Part shown: positions 35,477 to 47,022 of the stretch, in pieces
Position numbering within the stretch: position 1 is the first letter of the stretch
How the letters are laid out: each line of letters opens with the position of its first letter
Source of the DNA: Nymphaea colorata
Taxonomy: Eukaryota; Streptophyta; Magnoliopsida; Nymphaeales; Nymphaeaceae
DNA length: 64,000 nucleotides
Direction of reading: 5' to 3'
Assembly: GCF_008831285.2 (NCBI RefSeq)
Contig: NC_045149.1
Coordinates: forward strand, 4,269,500-4,333,499
Notes under the pieces: generated by a model
Seen by the model: the letters and a program-made list of their open reading frames with translations, nothing else
What the model was told of the DNA's origin: nothing
Database searches by the model: none
Program-made: the position numbers and the translations under genes

Positions 35477-35754
35477 TGTAGAAACACAAACCAAGATAGA
35501 GAGAAAGAGAAGAAACACACAATATACGTGGAAAACCTCAAAGAGAGGTGAAAAACCACGGAGAAGCTCTAACCTAGGGGCACAACCGCAACCCTAGGAG
35601 AGAGAAAATGTTATTCCACTTAATCAACAATTACACCATAAGTGGGATTAAATAAGAGGGAGACCCACCTAGGGTACCGAGCCACTCTCGGTACCTGTGC
35701 CCATGAGACCGGGTCTATATCCAGACCCGGTTCCCTATACACGATATGTTAACA
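35477..35754 (-). repeat. Copia 3' LTR
   Basis: 278 bp, starting TGTAGAAACAC and ending ATATGTTAACA on the plus strand. It matches 39086-39363 at all but seven positions. The pol stop codon falls just inside its edge. Confidence 0.95.
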
Positions 35755-38700
35755 CTCCCCCTCAAGCTTGGCATACATGTCAAACATGCCAAGCTTGCTT
35801 ACATTTTTCTCGAATTGAGATGTACATAAGGCTTTGGTTAGAACATCTGTAATTTGATCTTCAGACTTCATACAAGGTAGGATCAACTCCTTTGAATCTA
35901 TGCGTTCTCGTATGAAGTGGCGATCAATCTCCACATGTTTAGTTCTGTCATGCAGAACGGGATTATTCGCAAGGTTAATTGCAGACTTGTTGTCGTTGTA
36001 CATCTTCATCTTCTCTTCTGTTTCAACACCAATATCTGCTAGGAGAATCTTTAACCATAAAATTTCTGTAACTCCCATAGCCACAGCCCTGTATTCAGCC
36101 TCAGCACTGGATCTAGAGCAAACTTCCTGCCTTTTACTTCTCCATACAACCAGGTTACCCCCCAGAAAGATACAGTACTCTGTGGTAGACCTCCTAGTAT
36201 CAGTACATCCTGCCCAATCTGCGTCAGAGTATCCTTCAATATTAAGTTGGTCTTGCTTAGTATAGAGAAATCCTTTTCCTGGGTCATTCTTTAGGTACCC
36301 CAACACTCTTTCTGCACTCTTCCAGTGACAATCAGTAGAAGCATGCATAAACTGACTCAACATATTTACAGCATAAGTAATATCAGGTCGAGTAAGAGTA
36401 AGATAGATGAGCTTACCAACCAGCCTCTGATACCGCCCTTTTCCTTCCTCATCTAGGATGTTGCCAGTTTTGAAGCTTATCTTTGTACCAGACTCCAGTG
36501 GAGTTAGAAAGGGCCTACATCCAAGTTTGCCTGTCTCCTTTAGAAGATCCAGAGTGTATTTCCTTTGGCTCATAACCAGCCCTGTCTCTGACCGAGCAAT
36601 CTCTATTATCAGAAAGTACCTTAGTTTACCCAAATCTTTAAGATCAAATTCAGCTGCTAACCTCTCCTTCATCTTCCTTTTCTCTTCTTCATCGTCACCT
36701 GTGACTATCATATCATCAACATACACAAGAAGAAGACTCACCAGACCATCTCTCTGCTTAATGAACAGGGTGTGATCACCATTTTCTTGTTTGTATCCAT
36801 TCGTCTTCATCACTATCCTCAGTCTTTCAAACCATGCTCTAGGAGACTGCTTTAATCCATACAAGGCTTTCTTGAGATAACAACATTTTCCGCTTTGAAC
36901 ATATCCAGGAGACATACTCATGTAGACCTCTTCTTCTAGATGGCCATTCAAGAATGCATTCTTAACATCAAGTTGATCCATGCTCCACCCCTTTTGCACG
37001 ACAAGTGCTAAGATGACCCTCACAGTTTTCAGTTTGGCAACATGGGCAAAGGTTTCAAGATAATCAATATCATATTTCTGGCTGAACCCCTTTGCAACAA
37101 GCCGAGCCTTATACCTTTCCACAGTACCATCTGGTTTATACTTCACATTGAACACCCACTTTGAACCAACTAAATGAGTCCCATTGGGAATATCCACAAC
37201 TTCCCAAGTGTCATTCTTAGCCAAGGCATCCATCTCCTCTGTCATGGCCTGTAGCCATTTAGGATCCTCTCTAGCATCTTCCACACACCTGGGAATAACA
37301 GACTTAGACAAGGATGTTATAAAGTATTTGTAGTTCTTTCAGTTTCGCATAAGAGACAAATCTCTGAATTGGATGAGAAGTACAAGACCTGGTGCCCTTG
37401 CGCAGGGCTATAGGAAGCTCTTCATTGATTAGACTTGGGTCATCCGGAGAACTCACAGGATTGAGATTGGTTACATCAACATTTTCAACCCCATCTGTCT
37501 TCTTCCTTTTGTACACCTGGCCAAACAAATGATCACAGGCCGTAGGCTGATTATCAACAAGGCCCTCGTCCATGTGACAGTCTCTATCATCTCTGACTGT
37601 GTCTGCCACACTGTCACTAGCCTTGTAATCCAAGAAATCCATAAACTGAATCAACTGATTTGAGGAATACTCTTCACTACTGTTCCCTAGATACTCCCCC
37701 TGAAGAGGATTCACATGAAAGTATGCCTCATGTTCATGGAAGGTAACGTCCCGGGAAACATAGACTTTAGAAGTGGTAGGATCAACACATTTGTATCCCT
37801 TCTGAGTGGAGGAATACCCCAGGAAGACAACCTTGATAGACCGAGGATCAAGTTTCTTGAGGGTGGGACTATGGTCATGAACAAAACAGGCACACCCGAA
37901 CACCCGAGGAGTAAGAGGCCAGGGATTCTGAGTTGGCTAAAGCATAGAGTACGGGGAATGACCCTGCAACACACGGGTAGGCATACGGTTGATAAGGTGG
38001 GCACTAGTGAGAAGCGCATCACCTAGTAGCGCTTGGGAACCTGTCGATGGAACAGAATAGCCCGGGTAACATCAAGTAAATGGCGATTCTTCCGTTCAGC
38101 CACGCCGTTTTGGGGAGGTGTGTAACTACAGGACGTTTCATGAACAATACCCTTGCTCTTTAAGAAATCATCTAGGGATTGAGAGACATACTCTCTAGCA
38201 TTATTGGTGCGAAAAGCTTGGACAGACGTCTGAAACTGAGTCTCAACAAACGCCACAAAGTTTTTGACAATAACGGGAACTTCACTACGTTCTTTCAACA
38301 GATACACGAACGTACAACGAAAGTAATCATCAATAAGCGTCATAAAGTAATGAAAACCACGACACGTGGGTACTCCCGAAGGACCCAAACATCAGAGTGA
38401 ACCAAAGCAAATGGACGAGTGGTTTTATTGAATGAAATAGGGTACGAGGCCCTAACATATTTAGCCAACTGACACACTTCACAGGTGAAGGAGTCCATGG
38501 AAACAGAATGAAACAAACTAGGAAACAACTTCTTAATCAACGGAAACGAAAGATGACCAAACCGCTCGTGCCATCGCATAATAGTAGATCTGTCTTCCAT
38601 GCCTGACAACTGTCCACTAGTAGATGAAATAAGAGCAGACGCAACCTGCACAGGCAGTCTGTAGATCCCATCAATAGCCGAACCAATCCCAATCTTCTGC

Positions 38701-39025
38701 CCCGTCACCAAGTCCTGCAGAAAACACCGATCAGCAGAAAAGATCATATTACAGTTGAGTTCTTTAGTAACACTGCTGACAGATAACAAATTCACAGGAA
38801 TATTGGGAACATGAAGAGCATTATGAATACAGTATTTATTTAACAAGGACAAACTCCCTTTCCCAGCCACAGAGATAGAATAACCATGAGCCATAGACAC
38901 ACGTTGCTGCCCAGAAGACAATTTGTATTCTTGGAACATCTTAGGGTCCCCCGTCATATGATGTGTAGCGCCACTGTGAACAATCCAGTCACCATATGAG
39001 GAATTACCTTGGTCACTAGTGGCCA
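35749..39025 (-). pseudogene. Copia pol (protease, integrase, RT, RNase H), degenerate
   Basis: Order on the minus strand: protease-like WIVHSGATHHMTG (38956-39000), whose catalytic D of the usual D-S-G is H; gag-pre-integrase zinc finger WHERFGH...CEVCQLAK; integrase core (38023-38388) with TNNAREY, where the catalytic D is N; the integrase tail FGCACFVHDHSPTLKKLDPR (37304-37903). A long open RT-RNase H block follows (35749-37311) with WVFNVKYKPDG, QLDVKNAFLNG, the YVDD box, YSDADWAG and SSAEAEYRA. Frameshifts near 38390, 38020 and 37310 and a stop near 37935 separate the blocks. RT-RNase H alone is intact over 520 codons. Losing two catalytic positions and gag means it cannot act on its own. 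Confidence 0.93.
35755..35766 (-). promoter_or_regulatory. Copia polypurine tract
   Basis: On the minus strand CTTGAGGGGGAG abuts the 3' LTR, the usual place for the plus-strand primer of reverse transcription. Confidence 0.85.
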
Positions 39026-39073
39026 CGAGAGCGTGGTGGGCCCATAACCCACAGGTCACAGGATCGAAACCTG

Positions 39074-39085
39074 GCTCTGATACCA
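39074..39085 (-). promoter_or_regulatory. Copia primer-binding site (initiator tRNA-Met)
   Basis: Minus-strand TGGTATCAGAGC directly follows the 5' LTR. It is the classic sequence complementary to the 3' end of plant initiator tRNA-Met. Confidence 0.95.
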
Positions 39086-39363
39086 TGTAGAAACACAAAC
39101 CAAGATAGAGAGAAAGAGAAGAAACACACAATATACGTGGAAAACCTTAAAGGGAGGTGAAAAACCACGGAGAAGCTCTAACCTAGGGGCACAACCGCAA
39201 CCCTAGGAGAGAGAAAATGTTATTCCACTTAATCAACAATTACACCATAAGTGGGATTAAATAAGAGGGAGACCCGCCTAGGGTACCGAGCCACTCTCGG
39301 TAACCGTGCCCATGGGACCGGGTCTATATCCAAACCCGGTTCCCTATACACGATATGTTAACA
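39086..39363 (-). repeat. Copia 5' LTR
   Basis: 278 bp, partner of 35477-35754. The outer edge is followed by the ATATC duplication at 39364-39368. Confidence 0.95.
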
Positions 39364-39423
39364 ATATCATTTAGGCTGTCATGGTCAGTCTTTGATTTGT
39401 TCGCTTTTTCCTCCCTCACATAG

Positions 39424-42400
39424 TGTTAACACCCCAAATTTTTCCACATCAAAATTGAAGCAATGTGAAAATTTCACAAAAGAATTGTGAAAATTTGCAA
39501 TTTCAAAGCCAATTTCGAATCTAAAGAATAATTAGATTCAAATCGTGAATTTAACCCGATACACGAATCCCAATGCAAGATTACGAGTCCAAATTCAATT
39601 GCAAATGTCATTTGAAATCCAAATCCAATTGCAAAATGCAAATTTTGACTTAGATCCAAGAATTGGATCTAATTCTGTCTAAAATGCTACGTGGGACCCA
39701 CGTGTGGGCCCCACCTAGCCCGTGTGGTCAAGAGCCCCCCAGGGGCCATGCCCCCTCCATGTCAAAAAAATAATAAATAAATATTTTCTCTCAAATTAAT
39801 TGAAGAAAAGTCATTTTCAAGAAGAAATAAAGGAGAAACCATAGGAAAAGAGAGACGTTTATGTCTCTCTCTCTTCTTTAACGAGGTCCTCCTTAAAGAA
39901 AAAAATCATTTTCAAAGAAGCAATTAATAGACTGGTCAAACTCACCTAACCTACTTAATCCAAGTAGGTTTGACCCGGGTGCACTCAAATGTGGTGCCAA
40001 TTCCAGCTAGGTTCGGTCACCATGGGCTCAACACAGTCAAAACGTAAATCTGTCTCATGATCCAATTAATGGACGAAAATAGACTTTGATCGAACCAAAC
40101 CCACTTTGACTAAACTCAGTCAAAGTACAATTTAGCTCAATTAAGAGCTTTCTTGACCCAAATTTATCAAATTACCTCAAAAAAAGTCAAACTATTTGCA
40201 AATGAGCTTTGACTTTGGTCAATTGGTCGAAATTGATCAATTTGGACAATTTTGCCCTTCTGCGGTCAACTTAAGATTAAAAGCCTAAAATGGTTTATGA
40301 AAGGCAAATAAACATTTGAATTTTTCAAATGCATGAATCAAATACCAAATTTAAATTGAATTTCTCAAGTGAAAGTTTGATTCAGTTGAAATCCATTTTC
40401 AGTCAAGTTTTGGACGAAAATACCCTTTTCGAACCAAATTTGATAAAATTTTTAAATTTTATTAAAATTTAAATTGAATTATCATAATTCAATGGCATTT
40501 GGAGCTTAGTAACTAGGTTTTAACCTTATAAGCTCGATTTCAAACAAAAAAAAAAATAAATAGTACAAAATAAGGGCAAAACCCTGTGCAAGGGCATTTT
40601 CGTCCAAAATTTTGGTCAAAATGGTCACCTAGGTCTGAACCCATGTTGACCAAACCTAGCCCAGCCCACCTAGCTCGTGGAAATGGGCTGAGAAATGGTC
40701 AATTAGAGCCTTTAAAGTCTATTTAACTCATTTTACAAGTCCCCAAGGTCTTAAGCAAGTTCCCAAGGTGAGTTAAGAAGGTGGTTGAACCCACCTCCTC
40801 CTCTATATAAACCTCCCCTTGGCCACCAAGGGGAGGGGGACGAAATTTTGGAGCATTCTATCAAATTGCTTGAGCCAAAGAGCTAGGAGGGAGAAGCCAA
40901 GTAAGAGAAAAGGGGTTCGTCCAAGCCCCCTTCCCCTTTTTCTCCCATTCTCTTCTTCACTTTCTTCTATTCTCCCCATTGATTTTGCTAAGTTAGGGTG
41001 CTTAAGTGAACCCTTACTTAGGATTTTCGTGGTGAGAAGCCCTCTTTACCACTCCAAATTCCAGCAAGCAAGTTATTTCTTATTCTAGCTTTGCTAAGCT
41101 TGAATCCACGATTGGATTCTTGCTTAGGATTGCTTGAGTTAGAAAACAAGTGAAGACGAAGGACAAACATCAAGACCGACCGCAAGGTAGGTGATCTTAA
41201 CTCACTTCTCTTCTACTTTAGCTTATTGTTGATTTATTTTAATTCCAGCAATTCGTGGGAGGGTTTATTTTCATTTGCTTACGGCTGGGAATGATGTCCA
41301 GCTAAGGGAAACCTACGCTTCAATGTACATGTTAATGCATAATGCATACATATGTCGGTTTTTCTTAAATATGAACCCAAGTATCAAATTTTGAAATGGG
41401 CCCCAAGGCCACGTCCCTTTCAAAGGAATCAACTTAATACCATTTTGAACTCCCTACTATGAGAGAATCCCACAGTGAGAGAGTGATTTTGCTACATCAC
41501 GTATGATGAAAATGCCTATAAGGGATGGATACGTTTTTATGAATGTGATCCACCATTGCATGGCGAAATGATGACGAATAAGCTTGAGTATTGTTTTATT
41601 TTCTTTCTTATTCACAGTCATTTTGATTCATGTCTTTCAATTTAATTAATCAAGGGTAGTAAGGAAGATTTGAAACAAGTTTTCAATCTTCCTACATAAA
41701 AGAACCCAGCCATGAATCATCATGATTCATGAGTCATGCGGTCCCTTGATAAAATTTCATTTTGAAAAGTAAGGTACGTATACGTATACATTGTTATATA
41801 TGTACATATATGTATCCGATTTCTTGTCAAAAATTACATTCCTCCCTTAAAATCAGGTTGGAACATGTTTTCAAACCGGTTTTTAAGGAAATGGGCCATT
41901 TTTATTGATTTTTCTAGTGCAAGACTATGAATCATTTTCATTTCATTTTTCCTTAATTTCAGCAAATCCATACGTAAGATGTATGTATGTTATTGAAATC
42001 AGATCATGTTTCGTAGGAATTGGTTTAAGAATGTCAAAGTTTACATATTTGAAATACCAACTATCCTAGAATCATCCAAAAGAGTTGACGATCTCATTAC
42101 TATCAAATCTGGAATTTGAATCTATTTGAAAGACTTGTCATTTCCATCTAAGAAACTAGATATTTATTGGAATCAATGTCGATAATTTTCAGCTATTTAA
42201 ATCAACACAATGTCTGATTTTTAGCTATTTTGAGACAAAAGTGGATGTCCTCCACATCTCCCATCCATTTCAAAGATTTAACTTGACATCATTTATATAT
42301 TTTCACCATTTTGATAATTTTATGTCAAGCCTCAAGCTTATGGACTACATCTCTAATTCATGTGCTTAATCATATAATGAGCACATATAGAGAAAGTCCT

Positions 42401-43247
42401 ACATTTTCATCAATCTTCATGCATAGATTGTATGACGTGCAATACAGACTTTGAGAGATTATGAGGGAGTGAAGAATGTATGTTTCATATTAATGAATCT
42501 TGAGGGATTATGAGAGAGAGAAGAATGAATGTTCCATATAGTTTCCATTCTCGTTTCATGCATTCACTTTCACTCAAAATCAATGGCACCACATGCACAT
42601 TCTCAAGAAATTAAGTGATTCAAATTTAAGTTGCAAAAAGTGACCAAGTCATATTGCAATGAGAATTTGTAAACCTCACTTAACTTCAAAAGAAAACACA
42701 AGCAATGCATTCATAATCTTTTGGCCAAAGTGCATTTGAAAAACAACATGTTTTCTAACAATTTGGAACCTATGTTCTTTCAAAAGAATAAATTCTACAA
42801 ATCACATGATTTGACAAAAGAAGAGTTCAAAATCAATTTTTATCATAAGATGATCATCATCATCTAGAGTTCACAACAAAGAACTCAATTCCAAATCTTC
42901 AAAAATCTTCAAGAATTATGTGTTTCAAATAACACCAAAACAAAGGTTTTTAAACCAACTTGAAAACCCCCAATATTCAAATTCATTTATTCAAAAAAAT
43001 GAATTTCGGTTCTTGAATCCAAAACCTCAATGCATAAGCATATAGGACTTACATCAATAACTCGTATATGATCCAAATGATCCTTAGTCCTTGGTCTAAT
43101 TACCCCTGTTAAAGGCAGCAGGAACGGTTGGACCTCGTACCGACGAGCGGATCCCCTTCTCTTGAAAATTTTCTCAAAACCCCAATTTTAAAAGAATTTT
43201 GCTGACTCGCATTTCGACCTCCTTGAAAAAGGAGTGGGGTGCGAACA
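39424..43247 (+). repeat. putative Gypsy 5' LTR, about 3.8 kb
   Basis: It starts TGTTAACACCCCAAATTTT, a common opening of plant Gypsy LTRs, and ends GGGTGCGAACA two bases before a primer-binding-like site. It holds a TATA box at 40804-40810 and has no coding sequence. The length is inferred from these two ends only, since no 3' LTR is in the window. Confidence 0.55.
40804..40810 (+). promoter_or_regulatory. Gypsy LTR TATA box
   Basis: TATATAA followed by ACCTCCCCTTGGCCACCAAG, which contains the hairpin CCCCTTGGCCACCAAGGGG near a likely transcription start. Its placement in the middle of the LTR fits U3/R. Confidence 0.6.
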
Positions 43248-43249
43248 GA

Positions 43250-43268
43250 TGGCACACCCGGTGGGACC
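43250..43268 (+). promoter_or_regulatory. Gypsy primer-binding site
   Basis: TGGCACACCCGGTGGGACC lies two bases after the LTR end. It has the TGG start (complement of CCA) expected for a tRNA primer and resembles the TGGCGCCCACCGTGGGG type of Tat elements. I cannot assign the tRNA. Confidence 0.6.
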
Positions 43269-44172
43269 CGTCATTGTTTGTCTAAAGACTTATTTGGATC
43301 ATATATGAGTTATTTTCACCAATGTCGGACATCAATTGCACAAAAAAAAATTTCACAAAAATGCATACCGACATCATATAGTGTACATTGAGGATATTTC
43401 ATGAACCTCATTCATTTCAATTTATCCTACCCCTCCTCAATTTAAGGATTGTATGCAGCCCATGTATGCTCTCAAAATTTCAAATCCATCTCTTAGGAAT
43501 GTATGCAATAGAGCCATCTATTTTGCATCTTCTCATGAATTTTGAAAAACAAATCCTTACCTATATCATATCCCGGTCATCATGTTGCCGGGCTATTTCT
43601 AGGACATTAGTCCAAGATATAGCCTTACAACTGGACCACCCAATTGGACTGAGAAGTCCCCCATTAGTACCGAAACGGACAATAGTCCCGATATATCGAT
43701 GGGTGAACAAGGAGAAATGGAGAGCCCAAATCTAGAAAACCCTTGGAGGAGTCAATGCTAGTAACATAAATTTGGTATATAGGTATACCATAAATTTTGG
43801 ATAAATAAAGAACCATTTACCCATTTATTTTCCATAGGTTCCAAGACCAATTTTCAAAATAATGCATATAGGCAAGAGTCCTAGGAATTGCATTATCAAT
43901 TTTTCATTAACTGCTTGTTTGGACGCATGTGATGTTTTACTTTGCCCCTAAGTCCATGTCCAAACCCAATGTCAAAACTCTTCTCGAGTCTCTATTGGGT
44001 CAATTCATGTCAAAGTCTAATACCTTCTCTTGTCTAGATGGACTCAGAAAGTATCTTCCCATATGACCACATCCTATTCGGGTCATGTCAAGGCTGATCC
44101 GGACTTCGCATCATCCCAAGTAGAGTCTACCTACCTCAGTGGTATCTTTCATGGTACCCAACTTTTCGGTGT
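43269..44172 (+). other. Gypsy leader before ORF1
   Basis: Untranslated leader between primer site and ORF1. A 115-codon open stretch (43388-43735) has no recognisable motif and I do not call it a gene. Confidence 0.5.
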
Positions 44173-45249
44173 ATGTTCCCGGATCACTTAGAGGATTGCG
44201 GTCTTGAAGAAGCAGTCAGTCTTGCCATACAACCTATCAATGGCAATCTAATCCATGCAATTGCTGAAAGATGGAACCCAAGGACCAAAACATTCTGGTT
44301 TCCATGGGGTGAAATGACAATCACTCTTGATGAGTTCTCCAACATTATGGGTTTGCCAGAACCAAAAGGTGACCCAAGAGGTCCAATTGAAGACCAGTTC
44401 CTTGTAAACCAAGGTCAAGTCAAAACTCTAGAAGTGATTCGTAAACTCACAGGGAAAAGGAGTTGGCATTTTCTAGAGAAAGATGAACATCAATATCTTC
44501 AACTACAAGAGCTTGGTGAAATATACTCCCAATTTGTCAACCCTGCGTCACTATCAAGAAGTGTTGCAGACAAGTACAAAAACTCCACGGTGACTTGTTC
44601 CGTGGGTCTTATCTTCTTCAATAATGAAGAACACATAATGGATTTCCGCATAGCTCGTCTCTTCAGAAAATGGGGGCATGTCAAAGTCCGTCACATTTCC
44701 ATAGCAATGGCAGCCTTGGCATTCCTTTACAGAGGGTTGGCCAAATTTTCAATTGGAGATGCAGACTCGATAGAAGGATGTGTCTTTGCACTGCAAGCAT
44801 GGTTCTACAAACATGTGGGGCCACAATCATGTCATTTTCAAAACACAGATGGTCAGTTATCTTGTATGGAGCACTATCGCAGAAAGATGGAGGAAGTTGA
44901 TGATTCCACCATCATTTGGGACTTCTTTGATCGAGAGGTCATCAAGTCAAGATACACTTACAACCCAGTCAGAGGAAGTCTGCTATTGGGACCATTTTTC
45001 ATAATCAAATATCATCCAGAGCGTTGCCTCAGGCAATTCTCACTGCGTCAGAGGAAGGCATATCCAATTGAGTCGGAAGGAGCCATTGTGGAGTGTGAAC
45101 TAGACACTGAAGATTGGTCCGGGATATACACCTATGCCCAGCAACGTTGGGAATCATTTGCTCACTTGTATCTTGTCCTTGGTCCAGGAATGGGTCCCGA
45201 ATATGTAAAATGGTGGGATGAAGTCCGCCCATCTATCCTTCTGTCCTAG
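44173..45249 (+). CDS. retrotransposon ORF1 with plant mobile domain (PMD, aminotransferase-like)
   Basis: An intact 358-codon frame, identical in the second reading of the locus (57904-58980). The N-terminal half has AERWNPRTKTFWFPWGEMTI then TLDEFSNIMGLPEPKGDPRG, the signature of the plant mobile domain: ERW.P.T.TF.FP.GE.T.TL.D...I.GLP..G. The middle has ISIAMAALAFLYRGL and W..CVFALQAWFYKH-like segments. Near the end YHPERCLRQFSLRQ matches the PMD motif Y.PERV.RQFG..Q. PMDs occur in the host proteins MAIN and MAIL1 and in mobile elements; their molecular function is not settled. No membrane segment or signal is seen. It precedes gag by 180 bp on the same strand. It is the only intact frame in an otherwise broken element, which may mean selection or chance. 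Confidence 0.85.
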   Translation: MFPDHLEDCGLEEAVSLAIQPINGNLIHAIAERWNPRTKTFWFPWGEMTITLDEFSNIMGLPEPKGDPRGPIEDQFLVNQGQVKTLEVIRKLTGKRSWHFLEKDEHQYLQLQELGEIYSQFVNPASLSRSVADKYKNSTVTCSVGLIFFNNEEHIMDFRIARLFRKWGHVKVRHISIAMAALAFLYRGLAKFSIGDADSIEGCVFALQAWFYKHVGPQSCHFQNTDGQLSCMEHYRRKMEEVDDSTIIWDFFDREVIKSRYTYNPVRGSLLLGPFFIIKYHPERCLRQFSLRQRKAYPIESEGAIVECELDTEDWSGIYTYAQQRWESFAHLYLVLGPGMGPEYVKWWDEVRPSILLS

Positions 45250-45431
45250 ATTGTCATGTCTAGTTCATTGTCATTAAGCCAAAATTTGTCAAGTTTTGTC
45301 AAGTTATGTTAAACTTTGTCAAGTTTTGTCATTCTCATCTTTCTTTCAAAATGTAATCAAAATTTGTCATCTCTCATCAATTCACATCCTAACATTTTCA
45401 ATTTTCTTCTTGCAATGTGAACATCCGCTTT

Positions 45432-46956
45432 ATGGTTGAAACCAGAAGCCAAAGCAGGAGAAGGAGTGAAATGGAGCTTGATCAACCTTTTATAGGAGAC
45501 AGGGGAGAAGAATGCTCCTCAGAAACACCTCCCAAGCTGGAAATAAATGACCCGGAATTTGATGAATACAGAAGATTCCGGAAATACATGATCATGTTCA
45601 ATGAAGAACAAGCGCAGGCAGAAAAAGCCAAAAAGAAAGGGAAGAAAACAAGAAAGTACTCATCAAGCAGTTCAAACTCTTCTGAAGACGCTACAACATA
45701 ATCTAGTAGTGAGGAAGAACCGAAAACTCCCAAGAAAGAGAAGAAGGGAGAATCCTGGAAATCAAAAAATCCAGGAAGTTGAAAAGAAGTTAAATGCAGT
45801 ACAACTTAAAGGCAAGAACAAGAGGAATTTCACTTGCGAAGATTTCTACGAAAGCTTCGAAAATGACAAACACATAAAAAACTTGCCCAAGAAATTTATC
45901 AAATTTGATGGCCATGGAGACCCAAAGGCACATTTGGCCATGTTCATTGCTGAATGCTACAAATTCCGCCACAATCATAGAGCCCTCTTTCGATGTTTCT
46001 CCAGAAGCCTAAAAGGAATCGCAGCACAATGGTATCGGGAACACATCAACCCAGTGGAATTGAAAAATTTTGACATGTTAATCAACCTTTTCATTGAAAG
46101 GTTCATTCAAAACGTTGAAACTGCACCAACGATCACCACATTATGCTATCTAAAACAGAGGCCAGGTGAAAAGGTGAGAGATTTTATTCAGAGGTGGAGG
46201 TCTTCATGCAACAAGATGAGAGACCCAATCTCTCAATCCCATGCACGGGGATTGATCGTAAACAATTTGACACAACCATTAAGGAGCCTCATTTCCAATG
46301 CTCCAATCAAGTCTTTCATCGATCTCACTGAGAGGGCAGAATGCATTGAAGCAGGAATTGAGAATGGAGCTTTTGATGCTGTCATCCCGATAAAAGTAAG
46401 GGAAGATACAAAGAAGAATATCAGAAGTCAGAATGCTTCAGCCAACATCGTGGCCAACGCTGTAGCCTTCAAGAAAGAAAAGTCCGAATATCCCAAGAAT
46501 AAAGGGGTAATGGACAGAGCTAGTGGCAGTAGTAGTGGCACAAAAAACAAACATTCTGGATGGGGGTACGATAGAAAATTCACCCCATTACAACAGAGTT
46601 ATGAAGAGGTCATGCATATGCTAATCGACAGAGGTACTCTGTTCCTCCCAAAAGTCTCCAACCCCCCACCAATGATGGGAAAAAACAAAGAGCAATTCTA
46701 CAAATTTCATCGCGCTCCAGGACATGATACAGAAGATTGCCTTGTACTTAAAAATATTGTGCAAGATGCAGTTGACAAAGAAATAATCAAAGAGGACAGT
46801 GAACAGCCGGACATTCTCAAGAATCCTTTTCCTAAACATGGCAAAGGAATAGTTTCGATGGTCAGATTTTCAACAGGTCGTCAAATTATGGTGACAAACA
46901 AAAGGGATACAGCGTCCCTGGATTTCCTTAGATTGCTTTTCAAACATGATAAATGA
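45432..46956 (+). pseudogene. Gypsy gag, interrupted
   Basis: It starts at ATG 45432 (MVETRSQSRRR). An acidic, serine-rich linker ends in TAA at 45699-45701 and the body continues in the +1 frame. Both defects are also in the second reading, so they are real. The body has the retrotransposon gag fold (KFIKFDGHGDPKAHLAMF, AAQWYREHINPVELKNFDML, FIERFIQN, DFIQRWR). It ends with a knuckle-like FYKFHRAPGHDTEDC, in which the usual first C is Y. Gag forms the particle that packages element RNA. Confidence 0.85.
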
Positions 46957-47022
46957 TTCATCAATGCACAAACCGGACTGGTTAAACAAGACCATCTGAC
47001 AGAGATTGATCAGAAGTCACAA

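Larger units (their letters stand above)
35477..39363 (-). mobile_element. complete Ty1/Copia retrotransposon, 3,887 bp, lacking gag
   Basis: Two 278-bp LTRs (TG...CA) bound the element and a perfect 5-bp duplication ATATC flanks it (35472-35476 and 39364-39368). A primer-binding site for initiator tRNA-Met, a purine tract and a pol region in the Copia order (protease, integrase, RT, RNase H) lie on the minus strand. Between the primer site and the protease there is less than 120 bp, so gag is deleted. The two LTRs differ at seven of 278 positions by eye (about 2.5%), suggesting insertion on the order of a million years ago under usual plant rates. Confidence 0.95.

Noticed and set aside
37715-38026. 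103-codon plus-strand and overlapping minus-strand frames in Copia (also 51464-51775)
   Set aside because: They are shadows of the degenerate integrase region in other frames.
43388-43735. 115-codon frame before ORF1 of the Gypsy element (and 57120-57467)
   Set aside because: Composition is like the surrounding leader and there is no domain. It is probably chance.
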